NCBI GenBank assembly: GCA_965222755.1
Contig: CBDCUK010000001.1
Location: 695,389 to 759,388 of the forward strand
Reading direction: 5' to 3'
DNA length: 64,000 bases
Source: JABABV01 sp965222755
Lineage (GTDB): Bacteria; Bacillota_I; Bacilli_A; Mycoplasmatales; JABABV01
The notes beneath the pieces were generated by a model. The model saw only the letters and a list, made by a program, of their open reading frames with translations, ran no database searches and had not been told where the DNA came from. The translations under genes were made by a program, and so were the position numbers. Of this stretch, positions 33,186 to 44,401 are shown in pieces; within the stretch, counting starts at the first letter, position 1; each line of letters begins with the position of its first letter.

Positions 33186-34340
33186 ATGAAAAAGATTTTA
33201 AGATTAAGTTTATTGTTAGGCGCAATCAGTCCACTAGTTGGAACTTCATTACTAACGATCGTATCTTGTGGTCATAAATCTTCACCACACTCCATAACTT
33301 GAAATGGATTTAAAGATGCCGCAACCCACGAAAAAGCAATTAATATCGTTACTGCAGTTACGCCCCCATCATGAAAAGGAGCTACAAAAGATCAGTTAAC
33401 TTTAGGTGATTTTCAAGTTAATGATGAAGATCGAATCATTGATCTAACTATTAATAGAAAAGTTTCAACTGATGATGTTTATACTGGTGATTTCCAAATT
33501 AGTTACATTGGTGAAAAATATAATGTTAAAAATTGAATAATTACTAAAAATCCTATTCAAAATCCAGATTGATTAAGATTCCAAAATAAAGCAAAAGCCG
33601 AAACACCAAAGACTCTTTTAGCTTTAGTTAAAAAAACAGCAATTTGACCAAGGTTAAGATGAACATATGGAAATTCCACACAGATAGTTTGACAAGCAAA
33701 TGATACTGCTGAATTTGATGTATATGGTGGGATTGATAAAAACGACTATAATATGAAAGGCAATTTTGTCGTCAGTGAAACATATAAAAAAATTAGTTGT
33801 TTTATATCTAGAGTCGGCCATGAAGGAGCATACGACTCTGATCCAATCAAAGCCGTAATTACTTTTAAGAAGGATATTTATAATAATGCTAATTGAGTAT
33901 TTAGTCAAGATACTCAATTACAATCAAAAGCAAAAATGATGTCATTATTTCTTGATGTTGTTGATAAAGCAAAAAAGAATACAAAAAAATCTCCTTTTAA
34001 TTTCAATAATTTTCAATTTACTAATTGAGCTGATATTGATGTAATAAAAGGAAAAACACCAGCTAAAATACATTCCTCATCAATTCATATAACAGATCTT
34101 TTAGAAAGTAGTGGTTATACCAATGTAATCAAGTTAGCTTTTGGAATTTATTCATCTTCGCCTGCAGCAATTACTCACGGACTTCAAATCAAAATTGTTT
34201 TTAATTTTACCGCTATACATGTTTCTCCTTATCAATTAAGTCTATATTTTGACGCTTATTTTAATAATGGTAAAAATGAAAATGATGGATTAACACCATT
34301 CAATTATACTTGAAGCGGAGTTCTAAAACTGTTAGCATAG
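33186..34340 (+). CDS. Surface lipoprotein, tandem paralogue 1
   Basis: 384 residues; lipobox TSLLTIVSCGHK (Cys near 28). Module 1 runs from WNGFKDAATHEKAINIVTAV to YNVKNWI. A second region contains TYGNSTQIVWQANDTAEFD and ends at NNANWVFSQ; a third ends in FNYTWSG. RBS AAGAGG. It is followed by a paralogue of the same architecture at 34462. A 96-nt tract (33840-33935) is identical to one in that paralogue except for one base. Confidence 0.75.
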
Positions 34341-34461
34341 CATTTTTTAATAATTATGACTATTTAAAAATTATACTTTTCTTTTTCGTTATGTTAAATC
34401 ATATTGATTATTAAATTATATAAATAGATTATTATAAAAAATATTCGAAAGGATAACTAAA

Positions 34462-35604
34462 ATGAAAAAGATTTTAAAATTAAGTTTATTATTAGGCGCC
34501 ATTCCGCCTCTTTTTGGAGTTTCATCTTTAATGATTGTTTCTTGTGCTCATAAATCATCAACAACAATGAGTTGAAGTGAATTTAAAGCTGCTGCAACCC
34601 ACGAAAAAGCAATCAATATTATTAATGCCATTATGCCACCTAAATGAAAAGATGCCACTGAAGCTCAATTATCATTAGCTAAATTTCAAGTTAATGATCA
34701 AGACGAAATCATTAATGTGGTGATTACGAGAACGGTTTCAACCGCAGACATCTCAAGTGGAACTTTTCAAATTAGTTACAATGCTGAAAATTATGATTAT
34801 CATAATTGAGTGACTGCTAAAAAACCAACTGATAATCCAAATTGATTAAGATTCATTAATAAAGCTAAAGCTGAAACCGCTGCCAATCTTTTAAGTTATG
34901 CCAAAATTTCAGCAGCTTGGGCAACATTAAAATGAACATATGGAAATGCTGCTCAAATAATTTGAGAACCCCAAGACACAGCCGAATTTGATACTTTTGG
35001 TGGCTTGAATAAAGATGATGATTTCAATATGAAAGGTCAAGCAACTGCCGACAGTAATAATAAAACAATTACAGCAATTATCTCTAAAGTTGGCCATGCA
35101 GGACTTTATGACTCCGATCCAATCAAAGCCGTAATTACTTTTAAGAAGGATATTTATAATAATGCTAATTGAGTATTCAGTCAAGATACTCAATTACAAT
35201 CAAAAGCAAAAGTAATTTCATTATTTAATAAAGTTGTTACTGATGCAGAAAAATCAACCCCTTTTAAGTTTGATGATTTCCAATTAACTAATTGAGCCGA
35301 TATTTCCGGTATTAAATATGGACCTCTTGCTAAAAATCATTCTACGAAAACCCACATAATTGATATTTTAAATACCGATAGTCGTTATGTGAATTCGAAT
35401 ACTTGAAGTCTGCATTTGTCACATTCTAATGACCCTTTAAATAATCAAGGATTTCAAATGAAAATAGTATTTGGATTTGTAATAGATAGATATATTGATC
35501 CGCATCAATTAAGCGTTTACTTCGATTGTTATTTCAATAATAAGACAAACGCTAACGATGGGGTAACAGCATTTAATTACACTTGAAGTGGAATAGTGTT
35601 ATAA
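34462..35604 (+). CDS. Surface lipoprotein, tandem paralogue 2
   Basis: 380 residues; lipobox SSLMIVSCAHK. The same plan as the gene at 33186: MSWSEFKAAATHEKAINIIN to YDYHNWV, then TYGNAAQIIWEPQDTAEFD, NNANWVFSQ and the end FNYTWSGIVL. Roughly half the residues match its neighbour, rising to near identity in 35116-35211. RBS AAAGGAT. It ends before a strong terminator. Confidence 0.75.
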
Positions 35605-35619
35605 GTTTAAACTATTCTT

Positions 35620-35676
35620 ATACAATAAAAATTACATAGAAAAAATTATTTTTCTATGTAATTTTTATTTTTGTAT
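35620..35676 (+). terminator. Strong terminator after the paired lipoproteins
   Basis: Long inverted repeat: AAAAATTACATAGAAAAA with its complement, extended outward by ATACAA/TTGTAT, loop of 3 nt. Confidence 0.88.
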
Positions 35677-35813
35677 AATTTCCAATCTATTTTCTTAAAA
35701 TAATAGTAATAAGCTTTTAAAATAGGTTAATTACTATTAATATGGTATAATTGTCATACATAAATTATTAATTATACTATGCTAATGTTTAATACTTTTC
35801 ATATTACTAATAT

Positions 35814-35842
35814 TTGACAAATTTCCAAATTTATATTAAAAT
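35814..35842 (+). promoter_or_regulatory. Sigma-A-type promoter for the repeat surface protein
   Basis: TTGACA, 17 nt, TAAAAT. It implies a 5' leader of about 160 nt before the ATG at 36011. The rest of the 35677-36010 gap is AT-rich and shows nothing else I recognise. Confidence 0.7.
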
Positions 35843-36010
35843 GAAGTAATTCAAAATAAATAAAATATACAAAATATTGAATTTTTTAAAATTGTTAAAA
35901 TGTAAAACAAATTTTAAATTATATTAAATATCAAAATAAAAGAAATGATGCATATATATATAATATAAAAGAAATTAATAAAAAGAAATATCATCAGAGG
36001 TGATTATTAA

Positions 36011-37942
36011 ATGAAACAAAAAATGAAAAAGAGATCAAAAATTATTATATCTAGTTTATCTTGTGCATTAATATTAGGTGCTTCAACAATACCTTTTATT
36101 GTACATAGTACTAAAATTAAACATACAAAAGATAATCCGCCGATTAAACCAATGAATTTAAATCCGGCACAATCTAGATTATCTCCTGATCATCATGATT
36201 TAACTCCAGCAACTTCTGTATTCTCAAATGATAATTTACGAGTGCCTTTCTTAAATACACTAACAGCTCATTTACCGACAGGAACATTATGAACATTGTC
36301 AGACATTATTGCTACTAATATTAAAACTAATACTATTTTAATTCAAGGAAATCCAGTTACTTTTTCTAATGCGAACTTATTTGCAATCGTAACAGTTAAT
36401 GGAATCAACAAAGAAGTTAAAGCTAAAGTTAGTTTCGATATTCAAACTCAAAAATATAATATTTATACTCTTAACGTATTATGAAATCCGATGTCAAATG
36501 TAACTCCTGGAAACGATAAAATATCTGATTTAACACCTGGAAACGATAAAATATCTGATTTAACACCTGGAAACGATAAAATATCTGATTTAACACCAAC
36601 AATACATAGTTTAACTCCAGCAACTTCAGTATTATCAAACGATAATCTGCAAGGACCTTTTTCTAAGGTGCTAACAGCTCATTTACCAATAGGTATGCAA
36701 TGAACATTGTCAGATATCATTGCAAATAACATTACAACTAATAAAAATAATACAAATGCGAACTTATTTGCAATCGTAACAGTTAATGGAATCAACAAAG
36801 AAGTTAAAGCTAAAGTTAGTTTCGATATTCAAACTCAAAAATATAATATTTATAATTTAGTAGTTATTTGAAATAAAATATCAAACTTAACTCCTGAAGA
36901 TAAACCTTGATCTGGATTCACTCCCGAAGCTAAACCTTGATCTGGATTCACTCCTGCAGCTAAACCTTGATCTGGATTCACTCCTGAAGATAAACCTTGA
37001 TCTGGATTCACTCCTGCAGCTAAACCTTGATCTGGATTCACTCCTGAAGATAAACCTTTTTCTAATCTAACTCCAGCAGAAAATAACTTAACTCCAACAA
37101 CTTCAGTATTCTCAAATGATAATTTACAAGGACCTTTTTCAAAAGCATTAAATAGTCATTTACCAATAGGTTCAAAATGAACATTATCTGAAATTATCGC
37201 TAGTGATATTAAAACAAATACTATTTTAATTCAAGGAAATCCAGTATCTTTTTCTACTGATGCGAACTTATTTGCCGTTGTAACAATAAACGGATCTAAC
37301 AAAGCAATCAATGCTAAAGTAAGTTTTGACATTAAAACACAAGAATACAATATTCATGATTTAGTAATTGTTTGAAGTCCGATTTCAAACTTAACACCTG
37401 ATCAAAGTGATTTTAATATTTTTCAATTAAAAGCAAAAGAAGATCTAGTTCATAATTTAGCAAACATTACTTCTAAATTAACTGTAACTGGATATTATGC
37501 TAATACAAATTGAAAAGCCCAAGATGATTATACTATTAGCAATACTACAACTAATTATCAAAGTAAATTTATTACAACAACATTGACTAATAATACCCAA
37601 TGTCAATATGTAACTATTAGAATTACTTTTCATAATAATAAATATAGTTCATATAATTGAGAAGTATCCTCATCAACATCAACTTATTATTCATGAACAA
37701 TTTTTGTTCAAAAAGTTGTTAAAGATTTAAATAACCGTGCTGGTGATATTGCCAATGAATACGGTTGAGCTGGTTGAAATCCTAATGATAATGTTGTAAC
37801 TTCTAAAACATATCCAACTGATAAGAGAAGTTATATTCAAGCTCAGTTAATCGACAAAACAAGAGGTTCATGAAGTAGAGAAGTAACAATTCATTTCCAT
37901 CAAGATAGAGCTTATACAATTGATCAATGAGTTAACCAATAA
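36011..37942 (+). CDS. Exported surface protein with decapeptide repeats and three repeated modules
   Basis: 643 residues. The N-terminus is basic then hydrophobic (IIISSLSCALILGASTIPFI) but lacks a lipobox, so it is either secreted or held by an uncleaved anchor. Three modules of about 90 residues start LTPATSVxSNDNL and end in 'FDIQTQKYNIY..VxW'. Between them lie decapeptide arrays: TPGNDKISDL three times and TPEDKPWSGF (or EAKP/AAKP variants) five times. The C-terminus has two more modules ending SSYNWEV and YTIDQWVNQ. It resembles size-variable Mollicute surface antigens. RBS AGAGGTGAT. Its modules are also shared with the next gene. Confidence 0.8.
36502..36596 (+). repeat. 30-nt coding tandem repeat (TPGNDKISDL), about three copies
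   Basis: Unit AAACGATAAAATATCTGATT plus TAACACCTGG, copies in exact phase every 30 nt. Unit length is a multiple of 3, so copy-number change would keep the frame. Confidence 0.95.
36891..37062 (+). repeat. 30-nt coding tandem repeat (TPxxKPWSGF), five copies plus partial
   Basis: Units at 36901, 36931, 36961, 36991 and 37021 share TAAACCTTGATCTGGATTCA; the variable part alternates GAAGA, GAAGC and GCAGC. Trp in each unit is TGA. Confidence 0.95.
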
Positions 37943-37984
37943 AATTTATTAAATATTTGTCTTAATCTATTAATAATAAAAAAT

Positions 37985-38018
37985 TAAAAACACCATTAAA
38001 TTAATGGTGTTTTTTTTA
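37985..38018 (+). terminator. Terminator after the repeat surface protein
   Basis: Arms AAAAACACCATTA and complement with T run. A near-copy of this hairpin follows the next gene too (39914). Confidence 0.85.
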
Positions 38019-38137
38019 TTACTTTTTTAGTAAGTTTGTTTAATAAATGTAATTAATGTATATAAACAACTTATTAATTATATCTTTAAAAAGTTGTTTA
38101 TATAATAGATTTAATGTATTAGGATATATTACAAATT

Positions 38138-38165
38138 TTGATAATTTATGTAATAATGATATAAT
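38138..38165 (+). promoter_or_regulatory. Promoter for the second repeat surface protein
   Basis: TTGATA, 16 nt, TATAAT, about 130 nt before the ATG. The rest of the 38019-38300 gap shows only AT-rich sequence and the RBS AGAGAGGAG. Confidence 0.6.
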
Positions 38166-38300
38166 TTTATTTGTATTATAAAAATGTCTATCTATTTTTT
38201 GTAAGACGTTTTTAAAAATAAAATATTATTTTTACTAATAATTTTGTAAATATATTAAGAATGAAAAATTATCAAATTATCAAGAGAGGAGAAAATTATA

Positions 38301-39899
38301 ATGAAGAAAAAATTAAAAATTATTCTTTCAAGTTTATCTGTTGCTACAGTTTTAGCGGCATCATCACTACCTTTTATTATTAGTGGTATTAACGCTAAAA
38401 AAAATAATGATGGGACTCCAGGAAGAAATAACATTCCATTAAAACCGGCCAAAGATATTATTATGCCATCGGAAATCACACCAGCATCATCAAGTTTCAA
38501 TCCAGCAACTTTAATATTTTCAAATGCTAATTTACAAACTCCTTTCAGAGCAGAATTAGTAAAACATTTACCACAAAATGTAACTTGAAGTTTATCTAAC
38601 ATTACAGCTACTAACATTAGAAATAATGTCACTACTTTCTCAATCGAAGGTCAACCATTAACTTTTTCAACAGCTGATTTACAAGCAACATCAAAAATTA
38701 ATGGCGAAGTAAAAATTGTTAATGCAAAAGTTAGTTTCGATATTCAAACTCAAAAATATAATATTTATACTCTTAACGTATTATGAAATCCAATGTCAAA
38801 CTTAACTCCAGGAAATGATCCGTGATCAAAATTAAACCCAGCAGATAAACCTTGATCTGGATTTACTCCCGAAGATAAACCTTTTTCTAATCTAACTCCA
38901 GCAGAGAATAACTTAACTCCAGCAACTTTAATATTTTCAAATGCTAATTTACAAACTCCTTTCAGAGCAGAATTAGTAAAACATTTACCACAAAATGTAA
39001 CTTGAAGTTTATCTAACATTACAGCTACTAACATTAGAAATAATGTCACTACTTTCTCAATCGAAGGTCAACCATTAACTTTCTCAACAGCTGATTTACA
39101 AGCAACATCAAAAATTAATGGCGAAGTAAAAATTGTTAATGCAAAAGTTAGTTTCGATATTCAAACTCAAAAATATACTATTTATAATTTAGCAGTTATT
39201 TGAAGTTCAATGTCAGATGTAACTAAATATGATCACATTGCTGCATCTACTATAACTCCAGCTAGTGATATAATACCCGCATCTAACTTAACTCCAGAAC
39301 AGATTCCTGAGTCTAATTTAACACCAGCACGTTCTAATATAACTCCATCAAATTATAGTTTTAGATCATTTGAAGCAAAAGTAAAAGATGATTTAAAACA
39401 CCATTTATCTCGCATTACTAACACATTACATGTTAAAGGAAACTATAATATAACTTGAAACCATAGTGATAAATATTTTATTGATACTAATAAAATTATG
39501 GTTAACAATGAGAAGAGATCAATTAGTACAACTTTAACTAATGATAGTCAATGTCAAAAAATTGATATTCAAATAACTTACCACGATGGCGCTTATCGTT
39601 TAAGTGATTGAATAACTTCATCAAAACCAACTAGTTATTATTTATGAAGTGTTTTCAAAACTAAAGCGCTCCATGATTTGGATAATAATACTTATGGAAT
39701 TATTAAAAAATTCAAATGAAAAGATTGAAACAGTACTGATAAAATTGTTATCAAAAAACAAAGTTCATTATGACAATTATATGTTAGTGCTATTTTAATT
39801 GATGAAACAACTCACAAAGTCAGTCCTACAATTATGGTTTATTACCATAATAATTTTCATAAAAGAATCCCATATAATATTGATCAGTGAGAACAGTAA
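38301..39899 (+). CDS. Exported surface protein, paralogue with a duplicated module
   Basis: 532 residues. Hydrophobic N-terminus (IILSSLSVATVLAASSLPFI) without lipobox. Two modules (from ATLIFSNANLQTPFRAELVK to 'FDIQTQKY') are almost identical because 259 bp are duplicated with a 417-nt offset. Between them lie degenerate decapeptides (DKPWSGFTPEDKPFSNLTPA) like those of the upstream gene. A spacer of Pro/Ala/Ser/Thr repeats (TPASDIIPASNLTPEQIPES) follows, then two C-terminal modules ending YRLSDWI and YNIDQWEQ. Clearly a paralogue of the 36011 gene, with tracts shared at DNA level. Function unknown; surface exposure likely. Confidence 0.8.
38502..38760 (+). repeat. 259-bp direct repeat, copy 1
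   Basis: Near-identical to 38919-39177; I see one difference (TTTTTC against TTTCTC). Codes for one whole module. Confidence 0.93.
38919..39177 (+). repeat. 259-bp direct repeat, copy 2
   Basis: Second copy of 38502-38760, in the same reading frame. Confidence 0.93.
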
Positions 39900-39913
39900 T
39901 AACTAAATATAAT

Positions 39914-39953
39914 TAAAAAAACACCATCTATTATAAATAATGGTGTTTTTTTT
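39914..39953 (+). terminator. Terminator after the second repeat surface protein
   Basis: Arms AAAAAAACACCAT and complement with a T run. Confidence 0.85.
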
Positions 39954-40084
39954 GATTTATTGCATATGCTATAATTTATATATAATGAAAAAGGATTTTA
40001 TTAATAAAGATTAGATTAAATATTAATTTTAAATCAAAAGTTTTTTCCTGTTAAATAATGAAAAAACAAGGGGATGAAAATGAT

Positions 40085-41317
40085 ATGGGTTTAAGTAAAA
40101 AAATAAAATTATCATTACTTTTTTCCTGTGCTATTATGGCACCAGTTGCAACTACTACTAGTTGTTGAGGAAGTCAAAGTAAATCTACTCATCAAACTTT
40201 TGATGAGTTTAAAACAGCAGTTGAAAAAGAAAGTTTAATAAATATTGTTAAAAATGGAAAACCAATTTTATGAGCTGGGGCAACAGCCAGTCAATTATCT
40301 GCTTATAAAACCGGTTTTCAAGTAGCTGATAATAACAATGTTTCGATTAAAATTATTTATAATAATAATCAAGGTGCTAAAATTAGTAATTTTATTATCT
40401 ATTATAAAAATGATAAAACATATAATGTTAAAAATTGAGAATCTGGTCAAGTTAGTAACTATATATCTTTTGCTGACTTTTTAAAAGCTGCTCAAAATAC
40501 TGATATATTAGATATTGTTAAAAATGCTAATCCACAATTATGACCTGGTGCTACAAAAGGGGAATTATCAGAACTAAGTTCAGGCTTTGTTGCTAAAGCA
40601 AACGTTAGTGTTTCAATTGGAATTATTTATAACAAACAAACAATTAGTACATTTACAATTAAATATGCTGAAAATACCTACTATGATCTTAAAAATTGAG
40701 CATCTAGTAAGCCAACAGAATATACTTCATTTGCAGATTATCAAAAAGCAATTAATAATATTGGAGATGCCAAAAAAATCTGATCTTCAATTTGAGATTA
40801 TAAAAAAACTCATAAAGGTATAGAATTACCCAATATTAATTTTCAAACACCAGCTGTTGATTATCAAGCTCATTTTTTAGTTGATAAAACAACATTATCA
40901 AATAATGGTAAAACATTTACTTTAAAAATTGAAATTATCAAAAAAGGAATTGATATTTATGTTCCTAAGTTTACTTATAATTTAAATATCACTGCAACAT
41001 GAACTGGGGCTGTTTTTTCAATGAATGATTGAACTTCTAATTATACATTTGATGAATATACAACTTCAATGACAGCGTTATTAACGTATCATGAATATGC
41101 TAAAAAATATCTATCTCTAGGAAGTGATTTCACAATTGGGCATCCAATTATTGAAAAAGATGCCAATGCCATAAGTGTCACATATACGAAAAAAGATGAA
41201 TCAAAAATTTTAGTTGCGACAATGGATATTGAAAATAGTAAAAATCGATTATTTGGATATTTAGATTTTAAACCAAATTCCGATCCTGATAAATCAGATG
41301 TCAGGGAATTAAAATAA
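40085..41317 (+). CDS. Surface lipoprotein with three module copies
   Basis: 410 residues; lipobox ATTTSCWGSQ (Cys near 27). Modules: FDEFKTAVEKESLINIVKNG to YNVKNWE (about 38-125); FADFLKAAQNTDILDIVKNA to YDLKNWA (about 130-212); FADYQKAINNIGDAKKIWSS to FSMNDW, a longer third one, then a short C-terminal part. The first two are the clearest tandem copies of the module in the window. An extended -10 (ATATGCTATAAT) lies at 39964-39975. RBS AAGGGGA; the ATG at 40085 is the only nearby one in frame. Confidence 0.8.
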
Positions 41318-41365
41318 GACTAAAAAAAAGTAAGTTTAGCACTTACTTTTTTTTAGTCTTATTTT
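41311..41365. terminator. 25-bp perfect inverted repeat covering both convergent stops
   Basis: Arms of 25 bp (core GACTAAAAAAAAGTAAGT) with a 5-nt loop. The stop of the lipoprotein (41315-41317) and that of the TDT permease (41359-41361) both fall within the arms, so one hairpin ends both transcripts. Confidence 0.93.
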
Positions 41366-42525
41366 ATAATCTTACTCAGCTCAATCGTTGATTGACTATT
41401 TTTAATTTCTTCATCTAAGAAGTATTTAATAACAGGATTTTTAAAACTTGTTTTTTGATTAGTGAATAATCAATAATAAGTAATTAAAAGATATCCTTTA
41501 ATTAAGAAAATAAAGACCACTGTTGAAATTAATAATTGTACAAATCCAACTCAAATAAATAACTGAACAGCAAAATGACTATTTAATGTTCCTAAATCAA
41601 AAGCATCATTTTTTGCAAATAGTTGTGCAAATAAGATTGAAGCAAAAGCTTGCGTAACTAGTGAAAAAGCAAACGAGACAAAATGAGCTTTGAATTTAGT
41701 GCTTCAAATTTTAAACATTGAAATATAAACGACAATAGTCGTTAAACTTCCAAGAGTAAATAATAAGAAGACTCAAAATCCATGATCATTAATAATGTTT
41801 TGGTGATCAAAAGCAATCAAACGCGTTACAAACAAGAAAGGCATCGTTGAAGAATAAATCCCAAATGAAGATAAATCAGCAAGAGGCTTAACAAACAAAT
41901 AACGATAGGTCATTAAGAAGAAAGCAAACAAAGCTCCAACTAATGAAATTCATCAAAATGAATGGACTAAAGTTGTAAAATTAGTATAGATATGACCGTT
42001 GTGGTCTAAAAAAGTCGCCACTGCTGGGCCAACAACAACAACATAAAGTGAAGCATTGATATCGCTAATATGGCCTTTTTTAATAAATAAAATTGCATAT
42101 AAGATCATGTGAGAAAATTGAATAATAACACCAATTCATCATAATAAAATTGCAAAGTCACCAAGTCATCGTGTTGTTCCAAAACTATAAGTTGAAAACG
42201 AACCAATTGAAATATTGTCAAATATACCCGCAAATGACATAATCACTAAACCAATTACTGGAATATGGGATGCCGTTTTCATATTCGTTGATTGTTTTAA
42301 ATAATCACTAGGATGAACTAAAACACGAACTAAGACACAAAGAATAAATAGAGCACTGATTGAAACTGTTAAGAATGGGACTCAACTAGCATTGAAAGAT
42401 AAATTAACATTGAATTTAGTTTTATTGTTAGCGAAGCTACTTCACACATTTCCTAATGTTATTAGTCCAATAGCAATCGAACTTAAACCATAAGGAATTT
42501 TCAATAACCGATTTTTAAATTTCAT
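41359..42525 (-). CDS. TDT-family permease (TehA/SLAC1-like), copy A
   Basis: 388 residues with about ten TM segments. The start LKIPYGLSSIAIGLITLGNV fits the TDT pattern 'P.gl.GlalGl..LGn.w', and IPVIGLVIMSFAGIFDNISI fits the second helix. TDT proteins carry anions such as dicarboxylates, tellurite or sulfite; here the substrate is unknown. It is about 80 percent identical by eye to the gene at 42851. It has its own strong promoter with a palindrome. RBS GAGAGGAT on the minus strand. Confidence 0.7.
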
Positions 42526-42665
42526 GATTTTTAATAAAATCCTCTCAAGATTAATAAAACTATTACAGATATTATTAATCGATATCTATTGTTTAAAGAT
42601 GACTTTTAATATTAACTAAGATCAATAAACAAATATTTTAAAATTGAAGGTTTTAATGTGGTTTT

Positions 42666-42708
42666 AATAATGAAACATAATAATATATTATGTTTCATTA
42701 TTTGTCAA
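42666..42708 (-). promoter_or_regulatory. Promoter TTGACA-17-TATTAT with a 17-bp palindrome (probable operator)
   Basis: On the minus strand a consensus -35, exactly 17 nt and TATTAT. The spacer is one whole arm of a perfect inverted repeat (AATAATGAAACATAATA, 3-nt centre) whose other arm overlaps the -10 and the likely start site. A dimeric repressor bound here would block RNA polymerase. It lies about 150 nt before TDT copy A. The rest of 42526-42815 shows no gene. Confidence 0.75.
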
Positions 42709-42815
42709 GAAAACTTTAATCTTGATTACTAATCTTGGTTTTTGACTATTTTAGACTATGCGATTTTGTGTTTTTGTTATTTGTTAAAATTAGAATAAAA
42801 TTTAAAACAGAGCAT

Positions 42816-42849
42816 AAAAAAAAGTAAGATTAATTACCTTACTTTTTTT
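42816..42849 (-). terminator. Terminator after TDT copy B
   Basis: Arms AAAAAAAGTAAG and CTTACTTTTTTT around ATTAATTAC; it ends the rimP-to-TDT transcript. Confidence 0.8.
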
Positions 42850-42850
42850 A

Positions 42851-44020
42851 TTATTTTTGTGATTTAGAAGTAATTTTATTAGTTGCTTTATGAGTTTTAA
42901 TTTCTTCATCTAAGAAGTACTTAATAAAAGGATTTTTAAAACTTGTTTTTTGATTAGTGAATAATCAATAATAAGTAATTAAAACATATCCTTTAATTAA
43001 GAAAATAAAGACAACTGTTGAAATTAATAATTCCACAAATCCAAGTCAGATAAATAATTCAACACCAAAGTGACTATTTAATGTTCCGAAGTGGAAAGGA
43101 CTGCCTGGTGCAAAAAATTGAGCAAACAAGATTGAACCAAAAGCTTGCGTAATTAATGAGAAAGCAAATGATGCAAAATGAGCTTTGAATTTTGTTCTTC
43201 AAATTTTAAACATTGAAATGTAAACAATTAAAGTTGTCATACTTCCAAGTGCAAATAATAAGAAGACTCAGAATCCATGAGCGTTAACAATGTCTTGGTG
43301 ATCAAAAGCAACTAAACGAGTTACAAATAATAATGGCATTGCTGAAGAATAAATCCCGAATGAAGAGAAATCAGCTTGTGGCTTAACGAATAAATAACGA
43401 TATGTCATTAAGAAGAAAGCGATTAAAGCTCCAACTAATGAAAGTCATCATAAGAAATGCACGAAGCTAGCAAAGTTAGTATAAATATGACCAGCGTGGT
43501 TTAAAACAGTTGCGACTGCAGGACCAACAACGATTACATAAAGTGAACCATCGATATCGCTTAATTTCCCTTTTTTAATATAAAGAACTAAATATAAGAT
43601 CATATGAGCGAATTGAATGATAACACCAATTCATCATAATAGAATTGCGAATCCGCCAAGTCAATGCGTTGTTCCAAAACTATAAGTTGAAAACGAACCA
43701 ATTGAAATATTGTCAAATATACCCGCAAATGACATAATCACTAAACCAATTACTGGTACGTGTGATGCTGTTTTCATATTTGTTGAATGCGCGATATAGT
43801 CTCTTGGATGAACAATAACTCTAGCTAATAAAAATAAAATAAATATGGCACTTAGTAAAACTGTTAAGAATGGGACTCAACTAGCACTAAAAGATAAGTT
43901 AACATTGAAGGCAGATTTGTTAGTTCCAAAACTACTTCAAGCATTACCTAATGTTCCAAGTCCCAATGCAATTGAGCTTAAACCATAAGGTATTTTTAAT
44001 AAACGATTTTTAAATTTCAT
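42851..44020 (-). CDS. TDT-family permease (TehA/SLAC1-like), copy B
   Basis: 389 residues, same topology and motifs as copy A (LKIPYGLSSIALGLGTLGNA, VPVIGLVIMSFAGIFDNISI). It lies 48 nt after rbfA with no terminator seen between, so it may be read with the nusA operon, unlike copy A with its private promoter. The two differ mainly in loops and at the C-terminal end. RBS AAAGGAT. Confidence 0.7.
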
Positions 44021-44068
44021 GATTTTTAATAAAATCCTTTCAAGTTGTTGTAAGATTAATAAATCTTG

Positions 44069-44401
44069 TTATTTCTTTAAGTTGTTTAAAATATTATCAA
44101 TTTTCATACCATCTTCAGTTGAATTATCTTGTTTAAAAACTAATTTTGGAATGATTCTTGTTGTTATTCTTTGGCTTAAAGCATGTCTTAAAACACCACT
44201 AGAGTTTTTTAAAGCTTCTAAACCTTTAATACGATCTTTTAAAAACGAAACATAAACAGTGGCTCAAGAACCATCATTAGTTAAACGCACTTCAGTAATT
44301 ACTGGAAAACCTAAATTACTATTAGTTAATTCGCGATTAATTGTCATTGATAAAATTTGACCAATTTCTTTTTCAAGTCTTTTTTGTTTGATACTATTCA
44401 T
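44069..44401 (-). CDS. rbfA: Ribosome-binding factor A
   Basis: 110 residues. A KH-like fold protein needed for 16S rRNA maturation. Motifs: EKEIGQILSMTINRELTN, VRLTNDGSWATVYVSFL, LRHALSQRITTRIIPKLVFK. It overlaps the infB stop by 8 nt, the standard infB-rbfA linkage. Confidence 0.93.

Noticed and set aside
36850..37041. Minus-strand frame coding for NPDQGLAAGV-type repeats
   Set aside because: It is the mirror of the + strand 30-nt repeat array, has no RBS and the + strand gene is complete.
36502..37062. Regular 30-nt repeats suggesting a CRISPR array
   Set aside because: Units are adjacent, without unique spacers, are coding and in frame; no cas genes nearby.
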